From: Alteromonas genovensis
GTDB lineage: Bacteria > Pseudomonadota > Gammaproteobacteria > Enterobacterales > Alteromonadaceae
Direction of reading: 5' to 3'
Length of the DNA stretch: 64,000 bases
Assembly (NCBI RefSeq): GCF_010500895.1
Contig: NZ_JAAAWO010000015.1
Span: forward strand, 41,068-105,067
The position numbers were made by a program, and so were the translations under genes. Below the pieces are notes generated by a model. That model made no database searches, was not told the DNA's origin, and saw nothing but the letters and a program-made list of their open reading frames with translations. Shown here piece after piece: positions 37,764-47,354 of this stretch. The stretch's first letter is position 1. Each line of letters starts with the position of its first letter.

Positions 37764-38006
37764 AGAACTCTCCTTCAATAGGGTAATTTATGTGTTGGTT
37801 CAAGGCATTCGTTGTTACTAGTCACGGCTTTTCAGAATAAATTACAAAAAAGATTTAAAAACGTGTAATAAAAATAAATGGGTGCAGACTGTAACTGGGT
37901 GTGTTGAGCTTTTTGCTGCATTTTTGTAGTGGTCAACTCGCTACAGTAATGATTAGGGTACTTACGTACCTGCTAAACATAAAAACTTTTAGAAAGGGCA
38001 ACCCGC

Positions 38007-38513
38007 TTGGGCCAAGGATTTGAAGACGTTTTTACACAATACGGAGCATTGTTAAGCCGCGTTGCAAATAGCTACGAAGCTAACGAGGCTATGCAGCAAG
38101 AGCTTTTGCAAGAGATTGCTATTGCTGTGTGGCAGGGGCTGTCGCGGTTCAAGGGCGATAGTAGTGTAAAAACCTATATTCTGAAAATTGCCCATAATCG
38201 CGCGGTAACCCACGTAGCAAGCCAAGTAAAACGTGTTGATACTCACCGATATGAAAGTGATACGTTGGGCTCTGATGGTTACCAAAGTCCACAGTATTCT
38301 CCAGAAGTCGTTTCTAGCCAGCAGCAATCGCTAGTACGTTTGCTGCAAGCCGTTCGTGCACTTCCCCTGCAGCCAAGACAAGTGCTTACCCTGTCGTTAG
38401 AAGGATTAAGCTATGACGAAATTGCCGAGGTATGCGGTATATCAAAAAATTATGTGGGTGTTATTTTGAAACGGGCAAAGCAAAAAGTGCTGCAGGAGGA
38501 ACCCAATGCATAA
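38007..38513 (+). CDS. ECF-type RNA polymerase sigma factor
   Basis: Region 2 covers about residues 8-70 (QQELLQEIAIAVWQGLSRFKGDSSVKTYILKIAHNRAV) and region 4 about 110-162 (LPLQPRQVLTLSLEGLSYDEIAEVCGISKNYVGVILKRAKQKV), separated by a short linker. The length of 168 aa is typical. The start is TTG at 38007, with GAAAGGG before it; a non-ATG start would keep levels low. The start of the following membrane gene overlaps the end of this gene by 8 bases, the usual sigma/anti-sigma layout. Confidence 0.9.
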   Translation: MGQGFEDVFTQYGALLSRVANSYEANEAMQQELLQEIAIAVWQGLSRFKGDSSVKTYILKIAHNRAVTHVASQVKRVDTHRYESDTLGSDGYQSPQYSPEVVSSQQQSLVRLLQAVRALPLQPRQVLTLSLEGLSYDEIAEVCGISKNYVGVILKRAKQKVLQEEPNA

Positions 38514-39111
38514 CGATGATAATAAAGATCGAGTAAAAGGAAGTGACACTGATTTGACTTTGCTATGGCAGAATCAGCCAGTTAACGATATCGACCTATC
38601 TGAAGTAAAAAAAAGCTTTAACAGCGAGCGAATAAAACAGCGTATTTATATGGTTATAGATTCTTTAGCGCTTCTGCCTTCTCTCTATTTTTTATCTATT
38701 TACTGGGGAGAGCTATCTTTTACCGCAAAAGGGTTATGTATTTTTATGGTGGCAACGGCCATTCCGTTTTTAATTTATCAATTGTGGCTGCGACGAGTGG
38801 CGGCTTTTGCCAAAGACTCACAAACTCTTGATCATTTACATCAATACACGCGCCAGATAAAAAATAATATACGCATTGCGTTCATCACCAAGCACTCTGC
38901 ATGGCCCGCGCTTTTTGTGCTGCCTGCGTTTGCATTAGAGCGATACTTTTTTGGAGAATTAAGCCCCGAAAAATGGGAAAAAATCGCTTTCAGTTTTCCC
39001 ATCGCAACACTCATTCTTGTTGTATGGGGTATTTGGGCACACAAGCGTCAACAGCGCTTTGAAAAACAACTCAAAGCGCTAGAAGAGATGGCAGAGCAGC
39101 GCACAGTTTAG
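38506..39111 (+). CDS. Membrane protein, probable anti-sigma or partner of the ECF sigma factor
   Basis: The 201-aa product has a polar N-terminus of about 45 residues (DLTLLWQNQPVNDIDLSEVKKSF), three or four hydrophobic segments (about 50-66, 72-92, 126-145 and 158-175), and a basic coiled C-terminal tail (RQQRFEKQLKALEEMAEQR). No known anti-sigma zinc motif (HxxxCxxC) is present. The overlap with the sigma gene strongly suggests a functional pair. It is convergent with tamB, 17 bases away. Confidence 0.7.
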   Translation: MHNDDNKDRVKGSDTDLTLLWQNQPVNDIDLSEVKKSFNSERIKQRIYMVIDSLALLPSLYFLSIYWGELSFTAKGLCIFMVATAIPFLIYQLWLRRVAAFAKDSQTLDHLHQYTRQIKNNIRIAFITKHSAWPALFVLPAFALERYFFGELSPEKWEKIAFSFPIATLILVVWGIWAHKRQQRFEKQLKALEEMAEQRTV

Positions 39112-39128
39112 GGCGCACTCTTGTTTCT

Positions 39129-42100
39129 TTAGTCGTTATTTTCTTTATCGCTTTGTTCGTCATCGCTCTCAGAACGCCTGCGATTTTCACCTAAGAAAAA
39201 CTCATAGTAGAGGTCGAGAGCAAATTCAGACTGATCCTCTAACGTGGTTTGAATAGCTTCTAAATAGAGATTGGGTAGAAGCTGGTATTTTAACGCAAGA
39301 TCTGGGGGAAGCTGTCTGCGTCGAAGCGTACTGTTTACATCGTTATTTCCAAGACCAACATCGACATTATACTCAACCGATAGCCTATCGTTTATCTGCC
39401 CTGTGAGGGAAAGCTTGTCCTCATTGGTGCTCAAGCTAAAGTCATCTATGCCAAGGGCACTTCCCACCTGCCCGGTCAGCGTTTCTGTATTAGATAGTCC
39501 GAAGCCGAGCAATAGCGCCGCATAGTTAGGGTCAGATGAACCTGAATTGGGCCCAGAACCGGTCAGTAAATAGGATAAAACGCCCTGCTGATCCATTGCC
39601 GGCTGTGAAAATAGATTAATACTTGGCGAGTCTGCAGACCCATCTATTCTAATGCCAGCTATCACATCGTCATCGGTTTTAGCTGGGTTTCGAATTGCCT
39701 CCACTAACAATGAAGGCTGGCTTATTGGGCCATTAAATTGTATTTCGCCAGTCTTTATTATCAGGTTTTGTCCGTAGGCGTTATATCGACCATTTAAAAT
39801 CTGCAGGTCTCCGTATCCCACGAGGGCTGGCTGAGTATTTATGCGTATTCCACCATAAAGACTTGCCGTTAGACCAAAAGCTTCAATTTTCACTTCTTCT
39901 TTTTTGGCCTGGTCGATATTCACCATCACGCTAGCATGCACAATATCCAGCGGGTCTTCACTGCGAGGCTCTCCGCGCAAATGTACATCTTTTGACGGTG
40001 ATACAGCGTTGTCAGGTAACGATGCAATTTCGATTCTGGCCCAAGGGATATTCACATCACCAGTGACGTCAATCTTTTCTTTTGTAGCAGTAATATCGAT
40101 GTTTGGTGATACCTTAAGCCGCGTATTGGGTTGTCTAATTTCAAAAGAATCTCCCTGCAGCGTAAGGTTAGCACTGGGGGTAGACGACCAGTTTATATCG
40201 CCTTTTAGCGAGCCTTTGCCACCGCCCAATATAAACGAGCCGTCAAGATTAGCCTGTTGACCATCAAGCACAATTGACTGATTCCAATCAGACAATGATA
40301 CCGGGGTGTCTTGTATATCAATTGCACCATTTTCAATGGTGAGTTCGCCGTTTAAAGCGGGGTCGTCAATATAGCCGCCTAAATTGACTTTGCCGTTCAG
40401 TAAACCTGTCAGCGTGCGAATTGCCGGAGACAAGGGTTTAAGTGGCGACACATCTAGCCCCTGCATCAAAAGGGTGCCTTCAAGAGGCTTTTTGTCATCT
40501 AAGGGGCGAGTATTAAGGGTAAGTGTTGCATTACCAATATCTTCACTTGAAATTAACGAGGTAGACGTTAATTTTCCTTGCTTAATTTTACCTGAGGTCT
40601 CCATTGAGTTTATGGTCAGCTCAATGGGCCTAGATTCGCCTAGCTGCCATTTGGCAGGACTTAACGAGGCTGTAAAGGTTGCGTCAATGGGGTCTGCCGC
40701 AGAGTAACTGCCCTGTGATTTCACTGTTAGTGCTGCGTCAGACGCCTTTGAAACAGTGAGTGGTGCGAGCTCGTGAGCCCATAAGCCAACAGGCAACGAT
40801 GAGGCTGTTACATCCCAACTGGCCTTGTTTTCCAGATAGTTAACATTTTCAATGCACAGTTCTCCTTCACCTCTTGAAGACCAACAGTGGCTACTTATCT
40901 TTGCAGTGATGGGTGAAGTTTGAGTGGGCATGCCAATATCGAGGTTAAACGGGGATGATAATAGCCAACGCATATTAGCAATTTCTAGCTTAGAGTTAGA
41001 TATGGTGCCCTTCCAGTGCTGCGCTTTCCACGAGCCAGACATAACAAGATCAACGGCATTGTTAGGCAGGCTTAATGCTATTTCGGCATTGTGATTTTCA
41101 TAGGTGCCGGAGACAGACACGTCACCATTCAACGCTCCTTGCTGCGCAGCCTGAGCGTTCAAACTTGGCGAAACGTTAATATTAGATAGGTTAATTTTGC
41201 TGGTTGTTGATGGGTTCTGCCAAGGGCCATTCGCTTTAATCGCACCTTTTACTGAGCCCGACACATCGCTGTACAGCATGCTAATCTCTGCGATATCCAC
41301 ATCAATATCGGCGTTTATGTAGCGCTTATTAAGCACTTGAGCCACCGCTTTTATGCGGTTTTCGTTTTGCTCAACGTTGAGGTTTGCCACTAATAAATCG
41401 CTAGGGCCGGCGTATACAGCTTCACCTACTACTCGTATAGGTGAGCTTCGGAGAACGCCCGTAATATCCATATCACGTAAACTCACATGCAAACCTCCCG
41501 CCTCGGAGTATTGCAATATGCTGTCGATATTTCCTTGCAGCTTCGCTGGGGCAAATTCACTAAACTGCTGAGCCGACACATTCGTCAGCGTTGTTTTGCC
41601 TTGCCATGCAATGGTGTCATTAAGGTATAAAGTACCCGTATTCTTAATACTGCCTTCTAAGGCCGATATATCAGCCTCATTCACGTAAATATTGTTCTTT
41701 TTAAGTACTACATCTAGCGCAACTGGAATGTCACCCATATCAGGTACATTCGCCGAGCCATTGCCTTTAAGTTTGTAGTCGCCCATTGTACCGCTAATGG
41801 TTAGCTGGCCCGCATCTAAGCTTGCGTTTGGTACCATAGGAATAGGCTGAGCCTGCCAACTAGCGTCGAAACTTATTGGCAGCGACTCGGATAGAAAGTT
41901 TGCAGACAAGGAAGTGTTAGCAGTCACCAATCCAGTAGCTGCAACCGCCACATCGATATCATCAAGGGCTCCTGATGCATTCAAAGTAATATTTTGTTGC
42001 TGTCCATCTATTTTTGCAAAGCCATCTAACTCAATATCAAGGGGGTAATTATCTTTAAGGTTAGCTTCTATAAAGCCTTCTACCTGACCTTGCTCATGCT

Positions 42101-42968
42101 TAATATTCACCTTCTCTATGCGAATTGCTGAGCGTTGAAATGACATATCGGTTACTGATAGCAGAGCCAATCGCTGGGTGCTTATGTCTTGAGAAGAGCC
42201 TTTACCTTGAGTGAAGCTAATATCTTCTATATTGAGCGCGCTAAATTTAATGGGAATGGGAGTGACTATCGCCGGCAGTGACGGCACGTCGTAATTAAGC
42301 GAGTATGAAGTGGGTAGCGATGAACCGGAATTTGTATCTGAGCCCGGGCCAGAGCCTGAACCTTGGCCTGATGGATTGCTTGGCGGTGTAGCTGCGCTGT
42401 TTGTACTGTTACTGCTATTTGGGGCTGTGCTATTACTATTAAGAGCAACAGCTAAGCCGCTTGCCTCTAAATTTTCAAATTCAATACGATTGGAACCAGA
42501 GAAATCCTCTAGGAGTAAAGAGTCAATTGCGATATTTGCATTGAGTAAGGCCACCGTCACATTCTTCAACGTAAGCTGCGCCACATCAACTGGAAGAGGC
42601 AGGGCAAAGGTGTCGCTCTGTTCACTCGCTGTATCGTTTTCTGCCGCAGCGGATACTTGTTCAACCGTGGCGTTTTCCACCTCAAGGTTGTTTACACAAA
42701 CGCGAGGCTCAAAGACGCAGCGCCAGGTTATATCTGCATATACTCGACCTACGTCAACCCGCCACTGTGGATTGTTGTATGTCAATTTATGTATTGTTAG
42801 GGGGCCAGCAAATCCACCTTCAATATCCTCAATCTCTAGTTTATCAACAAAGGTATTGGCCAGTATCTTTACCGTAGGTCCGCCAAGAGGGCTAATAAGC
42901 AAAGCATATACTGCAACAACAAAAAATACCGGTGATAGCAATAGAGCGGAAATTGTACGCTTTTTCAT
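39129..42968 (-). CDS. tamB: Translocation and assembly module protein TamB
   Basis: TamB spans the periplasm and, with TamA, helps insert outer-membrane proteins or move phospholipids. One N-terminal membrane helix (about residues 7-27) anchors it; the remainder is beta-rich with a hydrophobic groove. The C-terminal DUF490 region (about 900-1250) ends DLALKYQLLPNLYLEAIQTTLEDQSEFALDLYYEFFLGE. Length 1279 aa is in the family range. A Ser/Asn/Gly/Pro-rich stretch at about 178-221 is unusual. The gene overlaps tamA by 4 bases (ATGA), so the two are coupled. Confidence 0.95.
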   Translation of the reverse strand: MKKRTISALLLSPVFFVVAVYALLISPLGGPTVKILANTFVDKLEIEDIEGGFAGPLTIHKLTYNNPQWRVDVGRVYADITWRCVFEPRVCVNNLEVENATVEQVSAAAENDTASEQSDTFALPLPVDVAQLTLKNVTVALLNANIAIDSLLLEDFSGSNRIEFENLEASGLAVALNSNSTAPNSSNSTNSAATPPSNPSGQGSGSGPGSDTNSGSSLPTSYSLNYDVPSLPAIVTPIPIKFSALNIEDISFTQGKGSSQDISTQRLALLSVTDMSFQRSAIRIEKVNIKHEQGQVEGFIEANLKDNYPLDIELDGFAKIDGQQQNITLNASGALDDIDVAVAATGLVTANTSLSANFLSESLPISFDASWQAQPIPMVPNASLDAGQLTISGTMGDYKLKGNGSANVPDMGDIPVALDVVLKKNNIYVNEADISALEGSIKNTGTLYLNDTIAWQGKTTLTNVSAQQFSEFAPAKLQGNIDSILQYSEAGGLHVSLRDMDITGVLRSSPIRVVGEAVYAGPSDLLVANLNVEQNENRIKAVAQVLNKRYINADIDVDIAEISMLYSDVSGSVKGAIKANGPWQNPSTTSKINLSNINVSPSLNAQAAQQGALNGDVSVSGTYENHNAEIALSLPNNAVDLVMSGSWKAQHWKGTISNSKLEIANMRWLLSSPFNLDIGMPTQTSPITAKISSHCWSSRGEGELCIENVNYLENKASWDVTASSLPVGLWAHELAPLTVSKASDAALTVKSQGSYSAADPIDATFTASLSPAKWQLGESRPIELTINSMETSGKIKQGKLTSTSLISSEDIGNATLTLNTRPLDDKKPLEGTLLMQGLDVSPLKPLSPAIRTLTGLLNGKVNLGGYIDDPALNGELTIENGAIDIQDTPVSLSDWNQSIVLDGQQANLDGSFILGGGKGSLKGDINWSSTPSANLTLQGDSFEIRQPNTRLKVSPNIDITATKEKIDVTGDVNIPWARIEIASLPDNAVSPSKDVHLRGEPRSEDPLDIVHASVMVNIDQAKKEEVKIEAFGLTASLYGGIRINTQPALVGYGDLQILNGRYNAYGQNLIIKTGEIQFNGPISQPSLLVEAIRNPAKTDDDVIAGIRIDGSADSPSINLFSQPAMDQQGVLSYLLTGSGPNSGSSDPNYAALLLGFGLSNTETLTGQVGSALGIDDFSLSTNEDKLSLTGQINDRLSVEYNVDVGLGNNDVNSTLRRRQLPPDLALKYQLLPNLYLEAIQTTLEDQSEFALDLYYEFFLGENRRRSESDDEQSDKENND

Positions 42969-44758
42969 ATTTCAGGCCCTATTAACAAGTGAAAATTCCA
43001 TTTGGCTTCGTCTGGAGCAAAACCTCGCGCAATATAAATTCTCACAGGACCTATAGGAGATAGCCAATGTAGCCCTGGACCTACACTGTAGGTTAGCTCG
43101 GCATCGGTGGTATTTGACGCGGTTCCTGCATCAACGAAAGCTGCCACCCGCCAATTATCGGCAAAACGATAGGCATATTCCACGCTGCCTGTTAGTAGGT
43201 ACTTACCACCAATGGACTCTATGTCAAAGTCGCCTGTACCAGGATTAAAGAGTTCAGCCTTTGGTGAAATATCTCTAAAGTCAAAACCTCTAACACTTTG
43301 ATCGCCGCCGGCATAAAATCGCAGCGAGGTAGGAACGTCGGAAAAACTACTTGCCTTTATGGCGCCTAACTCACCGCGAATGGTTAATCGGTGTACATCG
43401 TTAAAAGTGGTAATAAACATTCCCTCAACAACCGCTTTGGCAAAGTCGATATCTGACCCCGCATCTTCTCGGCCTACTTGACCAAGAACTTGAAAATACA
43501 ATCCGTTGTTAAAGTCTAACTCTCCATCTTTGTTGCGATAGGTAATGGAGTACCCTGGCAGAACTAGCGAGGTGGTATTGGTATCCAATGCTCCTTGGTC
43601 GAAGGTTTCACGCAAGTAGGTAATAGAGCCGTCTTGTTGCCAAGGAGAATTGTCTTCTTGCCAATAACGATGTGCAGACACCGATAGCGTTTCACTTTCA
43701 AAGGAAGTATTGCTGTATTCAATAAATTGATAACCCGTTTCAAAACTAATGTAGTCGCGAGTAATGTTTTTCATGGGAATGCGGTAATCAGCAGAAACAG
43801 ATTGTTCTGGTTGGGACACAAAAATATCCGCGTTTATTGAATGACCACGACTATTCACCCAAGGTCGTTCCCAGCCCAGGCTTATACGAGGGCCAGTATC
43901 GGTCGCGGCTCCAAGCGCTACATTGAATGAGTCTGAGGGGCGATGCAGCAGCGATACTTCAATGGGAACTTGCAGTCCTTCGGCATCGCTCACTACCGGG
44001 CGAGCGATAACGCGGCTAAAATAGCCAGCCTGATTTAAACTGCGATTAAAATCGTTTAGTACAGAAGAAGAGTAAGGATCGCCTGGCTTAAACGGTCTAA
44101 GGCGGGAAATAATCGCTTTTGCCTTGTCGTCACCAACAATTTTTAGTTCGCCAAAATGATACTGAGGGCCGCTTTGCGCTATCAATAGTATGTTGGCCTG
44201 CTTCTCTTCTCTTACCAAGTCTAAGCGGGTTGCCTGCCAATAAAAATCAAAATATCCATGAGAGAGCGCATAATTGAACATTGAAGATTTAAAGCTTTCG
44301 TAAACCGGTTGGTTTAACACGTCGCCCTGCTTTAACTTGAAGGCGTTAAAGCGCTTGCGAAACTCTTCGTCAATTCGACCTGCTCCAATAATTTCACGAG
44401 TCACCTTATTTACAGTTAATGGTGCGTTCAGTGATACCGACACCTTAACTGCACTCTCACCATTAACCGTTATAGACGTTTCGCTGTTGTAATAACCAAA
44501 AGGTTGAACGGCTGTAGCTACCGTTTCAGACACTTCATCTTGCCAATAAGGGTCGCTCAGTAAAGACTTTTCAACATCTAAATTGTTCAGGTGAATGCGA
44601 ATATTTTCTTTTAGCTTACTGTTTTCGACTCCAGATATTGAATAGGATATGTCGCTTTCAGCGTTCACTGAAAAAGGTGCGATAACCAAAATCAGAGCTA
44701 ATAATGGGACAGCCACAAAAAATCCACGTACCAAAGCTTGGCTGCGGCGTGATTTCAT
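42965..44758 (-). CDS. tamA: Translocation and assembly module protein TamA
   Basis: TamA is an Omp85-family outer-membrane barrel with three POTRA domains. The start at 44758 (MKSRRSQALVRGFFVAVPLL) gives a signal peptide ending near VNA; an ATG 38 codons upstream gives a poor N-terminus. POTRA repeats occupy about residues 40-270. The barrel (about 275-597) contains the family motif GGDQSVRGFDFRDISP and the closing VGPGLHWLSPIGPVRIYIARGF. Length 597 aa matches. It is followed directly by tamB. Confidence 0.95.
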   Translation of the reverse strand: MKSRRSQALVRGFFVAVPLLALILVIAPFSVNAESDISYSISGVENSKLKENIRIHLNNLDVEKSLLSDPYWQDEVSETVATAVQPFGYYNSETSITVNGESAVKVSVSLNAPLTVNKVTREIIGAGRIDEEFRKRFNAFKLKQGDVLNQPVYESFKSSMFNYALSHGYFDFYWQATRLDLVREEKQANILLIAQSGPQYHFGELKIVGDDKAKAIISRLRPFKPGDPYSSSVLNDFNRSLNQAGYFSRVIARPVVSDAEGLQVPIEVSLLHRPSDSFNVALGAATDTGPRISLGWERPWVNSRGHSINADIFVSQPEQSVSADYRIPMKNITRDYISFETGYQFIEYSNTSFESETLSVSAHRYWQEDNSPWQQDGSITYLRETFDQGALDTNTTSLVLPGYSITYRNKDGELDFNNGLYFQVLGQVGREDAGSDIDFAKAVVEGMFITTFNDVHRLTIRGELGAIKASSFSDVPTSLRFYAGGDQSVRGFDFRDISPKAELFNPGTGDFDIESIGGKYLLTGSVEYAYRFADNWRVAAFVDAGTASNTTDAELTYSVGPGLHWLSPIGPVRIYIARGFAPDEAKWNFHLLIGPEI

Positions 44759-45229
44759 GCGGCACCACGTTGTACAGGTGTGTGTAAGAAGCAGTAGAAG
44801 TTTATTTTCTACGGGTATTGAGGGCATGTAAATGCAGGATCCTTTAAGCATTGATTCGGTGTACGGGTTCACTCGCTACAGTGTATTTACGGCTGAAACG
44901 AGTCACGAACACTGGTCGTAATATTATAACGTTTGGCGCTTGTGATTTCCTTGTGTTTCTGTTGCTGCATCGGAATATATTGCTGCACCGAAGGAAGTCA
45001 CCAGCATACCACATCCACACTTTCACACTGAAAAGCGCGATGAGAGAGAAGAATTCTGCGTTGACTACACTGAAGCAGTGCGCTGTGCATTTATTTCCTT
45101 CTTATTTCGTGGCATCTTATAGCTTATTTATTACGTACAAACAGCGCAAATAGAACGATTACAGTTATTAACCTGATGTGTAATAAATAATTGCTACAAA
45201 CATAAAAAGAATAAAAACAAAGGAATGTT
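44759..45229. other. 471-base intergenic region between tamA and the S9 peptidase gene
   Basis: No convincing gene is seen; a plus-strand frame of 100 codons here looks non-coding. A short direct repeat, TTGCTGCATCGGAA and TTGCTGCACCGAAG (44962 and 44980), is the only structure noticed. Promoters for the two divergent genes should lie here. Confidence 0.5.
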
Positions 45230-47173
45230 ATGCACCACAGCCCATCCAACTTGCTTATTCAGCTACTTCTACTTTGTGCAGCAGTAATTTCATTTAGTGT
45301 TACCGCTCAACAAGAAGAGCCCTCTAGCTATCTCGATTTTAGCGCACTACCTGCCTATGGAACGCCTGCCTTAGCGCCTGACGGCACCAAAGTAGCGTTT
45401 GTGCAAAACGTGACAAGCCCTAATGAACTCACCATGTTGGCTACCTACGACTTCAAAAAGGGAAAGAAATATTACCTCTTACAAACAGACAACGAAGAAG
45501 TACACGTAAATTGGTACAAATGGGTGAACAACGAGCGTTTGATTGTCAGTGCGTTGTATCAGTCTCGGCGGGGCAAAACTAAGGTCAAAGATACTCGCCT
45601 GCTAAGCGTCCGCTTTGACGGTGGTGGCAAGGGCACATTCAACCTTATTCATTGGCAGCGGTTAAAAAGCAGAGCGGGAAACCCTACTCACACGCCGCAA
45701 TTTCAAGATGAAGTCATTGACTGGATGCCTGACGATCCAGAGCATATTCTTGTATCGATAGATGCAGAAGTACTGGGTTTACCGTCCGTGTATAAGGTCA
45801 ACGTAAATACAGGAAGCTTAAGTCGTGTAATACGTGGTAAAAAAGGCATAAGAGACTGGGTAACTGACAGACAGCACAACGTGCGTATCGGTATTTCATT
45901 GGACTATGATACCGGTGAGCGCGAAGTGTTACTTAAAAAAGGAGATAGTTGGGAAACACTGTTTGCGTATAACGCAATGACCGACAAGGGTGAGTACCCT
46001 ATGGGGTTTGCACTCGATCCCAATATTCTGTATTACCGAGGCTATAAAGGTGACTTCAAAGCGGTTTATAAGCTGAATCTAAAAACAAAAGAACGCACAG
46101 AGGTGTATTCAGATGACGGTTATGACGTTAACGGAAGTTTAATTTATTCTCCTCTCACCAATGATGCCATTGGTGTTCGACACGACGGCCGGTTTTATTG
46201 GGATACGCGTTATGTTGCTCTGCAAAATGGCTTAGATCAGAGCCTGCCAGACTATAATAATACGCTTGTGAGCTTTAGCGATGACGAGCAAACGTATCTT
46301 GTTTACTCTGAGTCGGATACGTTGCCAGGCGTATTTCTATTGGGTGATAGAAAGGCAGGTCGGTTAGATGCTCTTTTCCACCAGTATCCGCAAATAGATA
46401 CCACAACGTTATCAAAACACAGCCTCATTTCTTATGAGGCGCGAGACGGTGTGTCAGTAGAAGCCTATCTTACTTTGCCTGAGGGTGAAGGGCCGTTTCC
46501 AACCATTATCCACCCGCACGGCGGGCCTGGAGCACGCGACTTTAGTGGATTTGATTATTGGACTGCGTATTTCACAAGTAAGGGCTATGCAGTGCTAAGA
46601 CCTAACTTTAGAGGCTCACAAGGGTATGGCTTCAGTTTTGCTCAAAGCCAAATGAAGGGGTGGGGCTTAGCCATGCAAGACGACATTACTGACGCAGCGC
46701 ATTGGATGGTGGAGCAAGGTCATGCTGAAAAGGACAATATGTGCATAGTCGGCGCCAGTTACGGTGGCTATGCAGCTTTAATGGCAACGGTGAAAACACC
46801 TAACTTGTTCAAATGTGCGGTGAGTTTTGCTGGGGTGAGTTCTTTAAAGCACATGGTGCTAAGCGCGCGCAGATTTCTGAATAATGAATTTGTGAAAAAT
46901 CAGATAGGTGACGACTTTGATGATTTAGAAGCCCGTTCCCCTTATTACAATGCAGAGAATATAAAAACGCCAATTTTGCTTGTTCACGGTGAAGAAGACC
47001 GCGTAGTGCGAGTGAGACAAAGTCGATATATGGCAGACGAGTTAGACGACTTAGACAAGACCTACAACTTTGTTGAGCTAGAAAACGGTGACCATTATTT
47101 ATCGATACAACGTAATCGACATCGTTTTTTTCAAGAAATGGATACCTTTTTAGATAGGTATCTCACAAAGTAA
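45230..47173 (+). CDS. Exported S9-family prolyl oligopeptidase-type peptidase
   Basis: A signal peptide (residues 1-26) leads to a beta-propeller-like N-terminal domain (about 30-395) and an alpha/beta hydrolase domain (about 400-647). The catalytic triad is Ser510 in GASYGGYA, Asp590 in HGEEDRVV and His622 in NGDHYLS. This matches the acylaminoacyl-peptidase/dipeptidyl-peptidase group of S9. Length 647 aa is normal. An AAGGAAT SD precedes ATG 45230, and a double-stem terminator follows the gene. Confidence 0.93.
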   Translation: MHHSPSNLLIQLLLLCAAVISFSVTAQQEEPSSYLDFSALPAYGTPALAPDGTKVAFVQNVTSPNELTMLATYDFKKGKKYYLLQTDNEEVHVNWYKWVNNERLIVSALYQSRRGKTKVKDTRLLSVRFDGGGKGTFNLIHWQRLKSRAGNPTHTPQFQDEVIDWMPDDPEHILVSIDAEVLGLPSVYKVNVNTGSLSRVIRGKKGIRDWVTDRQHNVRIGISLDYDTGEREVLLKKGDSWETLFAYNAMTDKGEYPMGFALDPNILYYRGYKGDFKAVYKLNLKTKERTEVYSDDGYDVNGSLIYSPLTNDAIGVRHDGRFYWDTRYVALQNGLDQSLPDYNNTLVSFSDDEQTYLVYSESDTLPGVFLLGDRKAGRLDALFHQYPQIDTTTLSKHSLISYEARDGVSVEAYLTLPEGEGPFPTIIHPHGGPGARDFSGFDYWTAYFTSKGYAVLRPNFRGSQGYGFSFAQSQMKGWGLAMQDDITDAAHWMVEQGHAEKDNMCIVGASYGGYAALMATVKTPNLFKCAVSFAGVSSLKHMVLSARRFLNNEFVKNQIGDDFDDLEARSPYYNAENIKTPILLVHGEEDRVVRVRQSRYMADELDDLDKTYNFVELENGDHYLSIQRNRHRFFQEMDTFLDRYLTK

Positions 47174-47227
47174 GAGAGGGTAAAGAGTCACTAAGCAGCT
47201 CTCACTATTTACTTCATTAACCGACTA

Positions 47228-47273
47228 AGCCGCCAGTAATTGCGATAGGTGCTATCAATGCTGGCGGCTTTTT
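47228..47273 (+). terminator. Intrinsic terminator after the S9 peptidase gene
   Basis: AGCCGCCAG (47228-47236) pairs with CTGGCGGCT (47261-47269), with an inner GATAG/CTATC hairpin in the loop, followed by a T run. Confidence 0.9.
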
Positions 47274-47287
47274 AATCAGCTTTACGA

Positions 47288-47293
47288 TATAAT
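47288..47293 (+). promoter_or_regulatory. Perfect -10 element TATAAT before the Bcr/CflA gene
   Basis: TATAAT at 47288-47293 has no good -35 hexamer at the expected distance (47265-47270 reads CGGCTT). It would start transcription almost at the hairpin that begins at 47300. Confidence 0.45.
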
Positions 47294-47299
47294 TTCCCC

Positions 47300-47323
47300 A
47301 AGCGCGCATCGGTGCGCTTTTTT
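47300..47323 (+). terminator. Second terminator-like hairpin, possible attenuator before the efflux gene
   Basis: AAGCGCGC (47300-47307) pairs with GTGCGCTT (47312-47319, one G-T) over the loop ATCG, followed by a T run. It is 32 bases before the efflux gene ATG and just downstream of a TATAAT. Confidence 0.6.
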
Positions 47324-47354
47324 CACTCCCCACTACTTTCATATAAGAGAAATT

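Noticed and set aside
37957..37970. GGTAC-TTAC-GTACC hairpin upstream of the ECF sigma gene
   Set aside because: The arms are only five bases and could arise by chance; too weak to list as an operator.
44851..45153. Plus-strand 100-codon frame between tamA and the S9 peptidase gene
   Set aside because: It is in the tamA promoter region, partly overlaps the extended upstream frame of tamA, and its translation resembles no protein.
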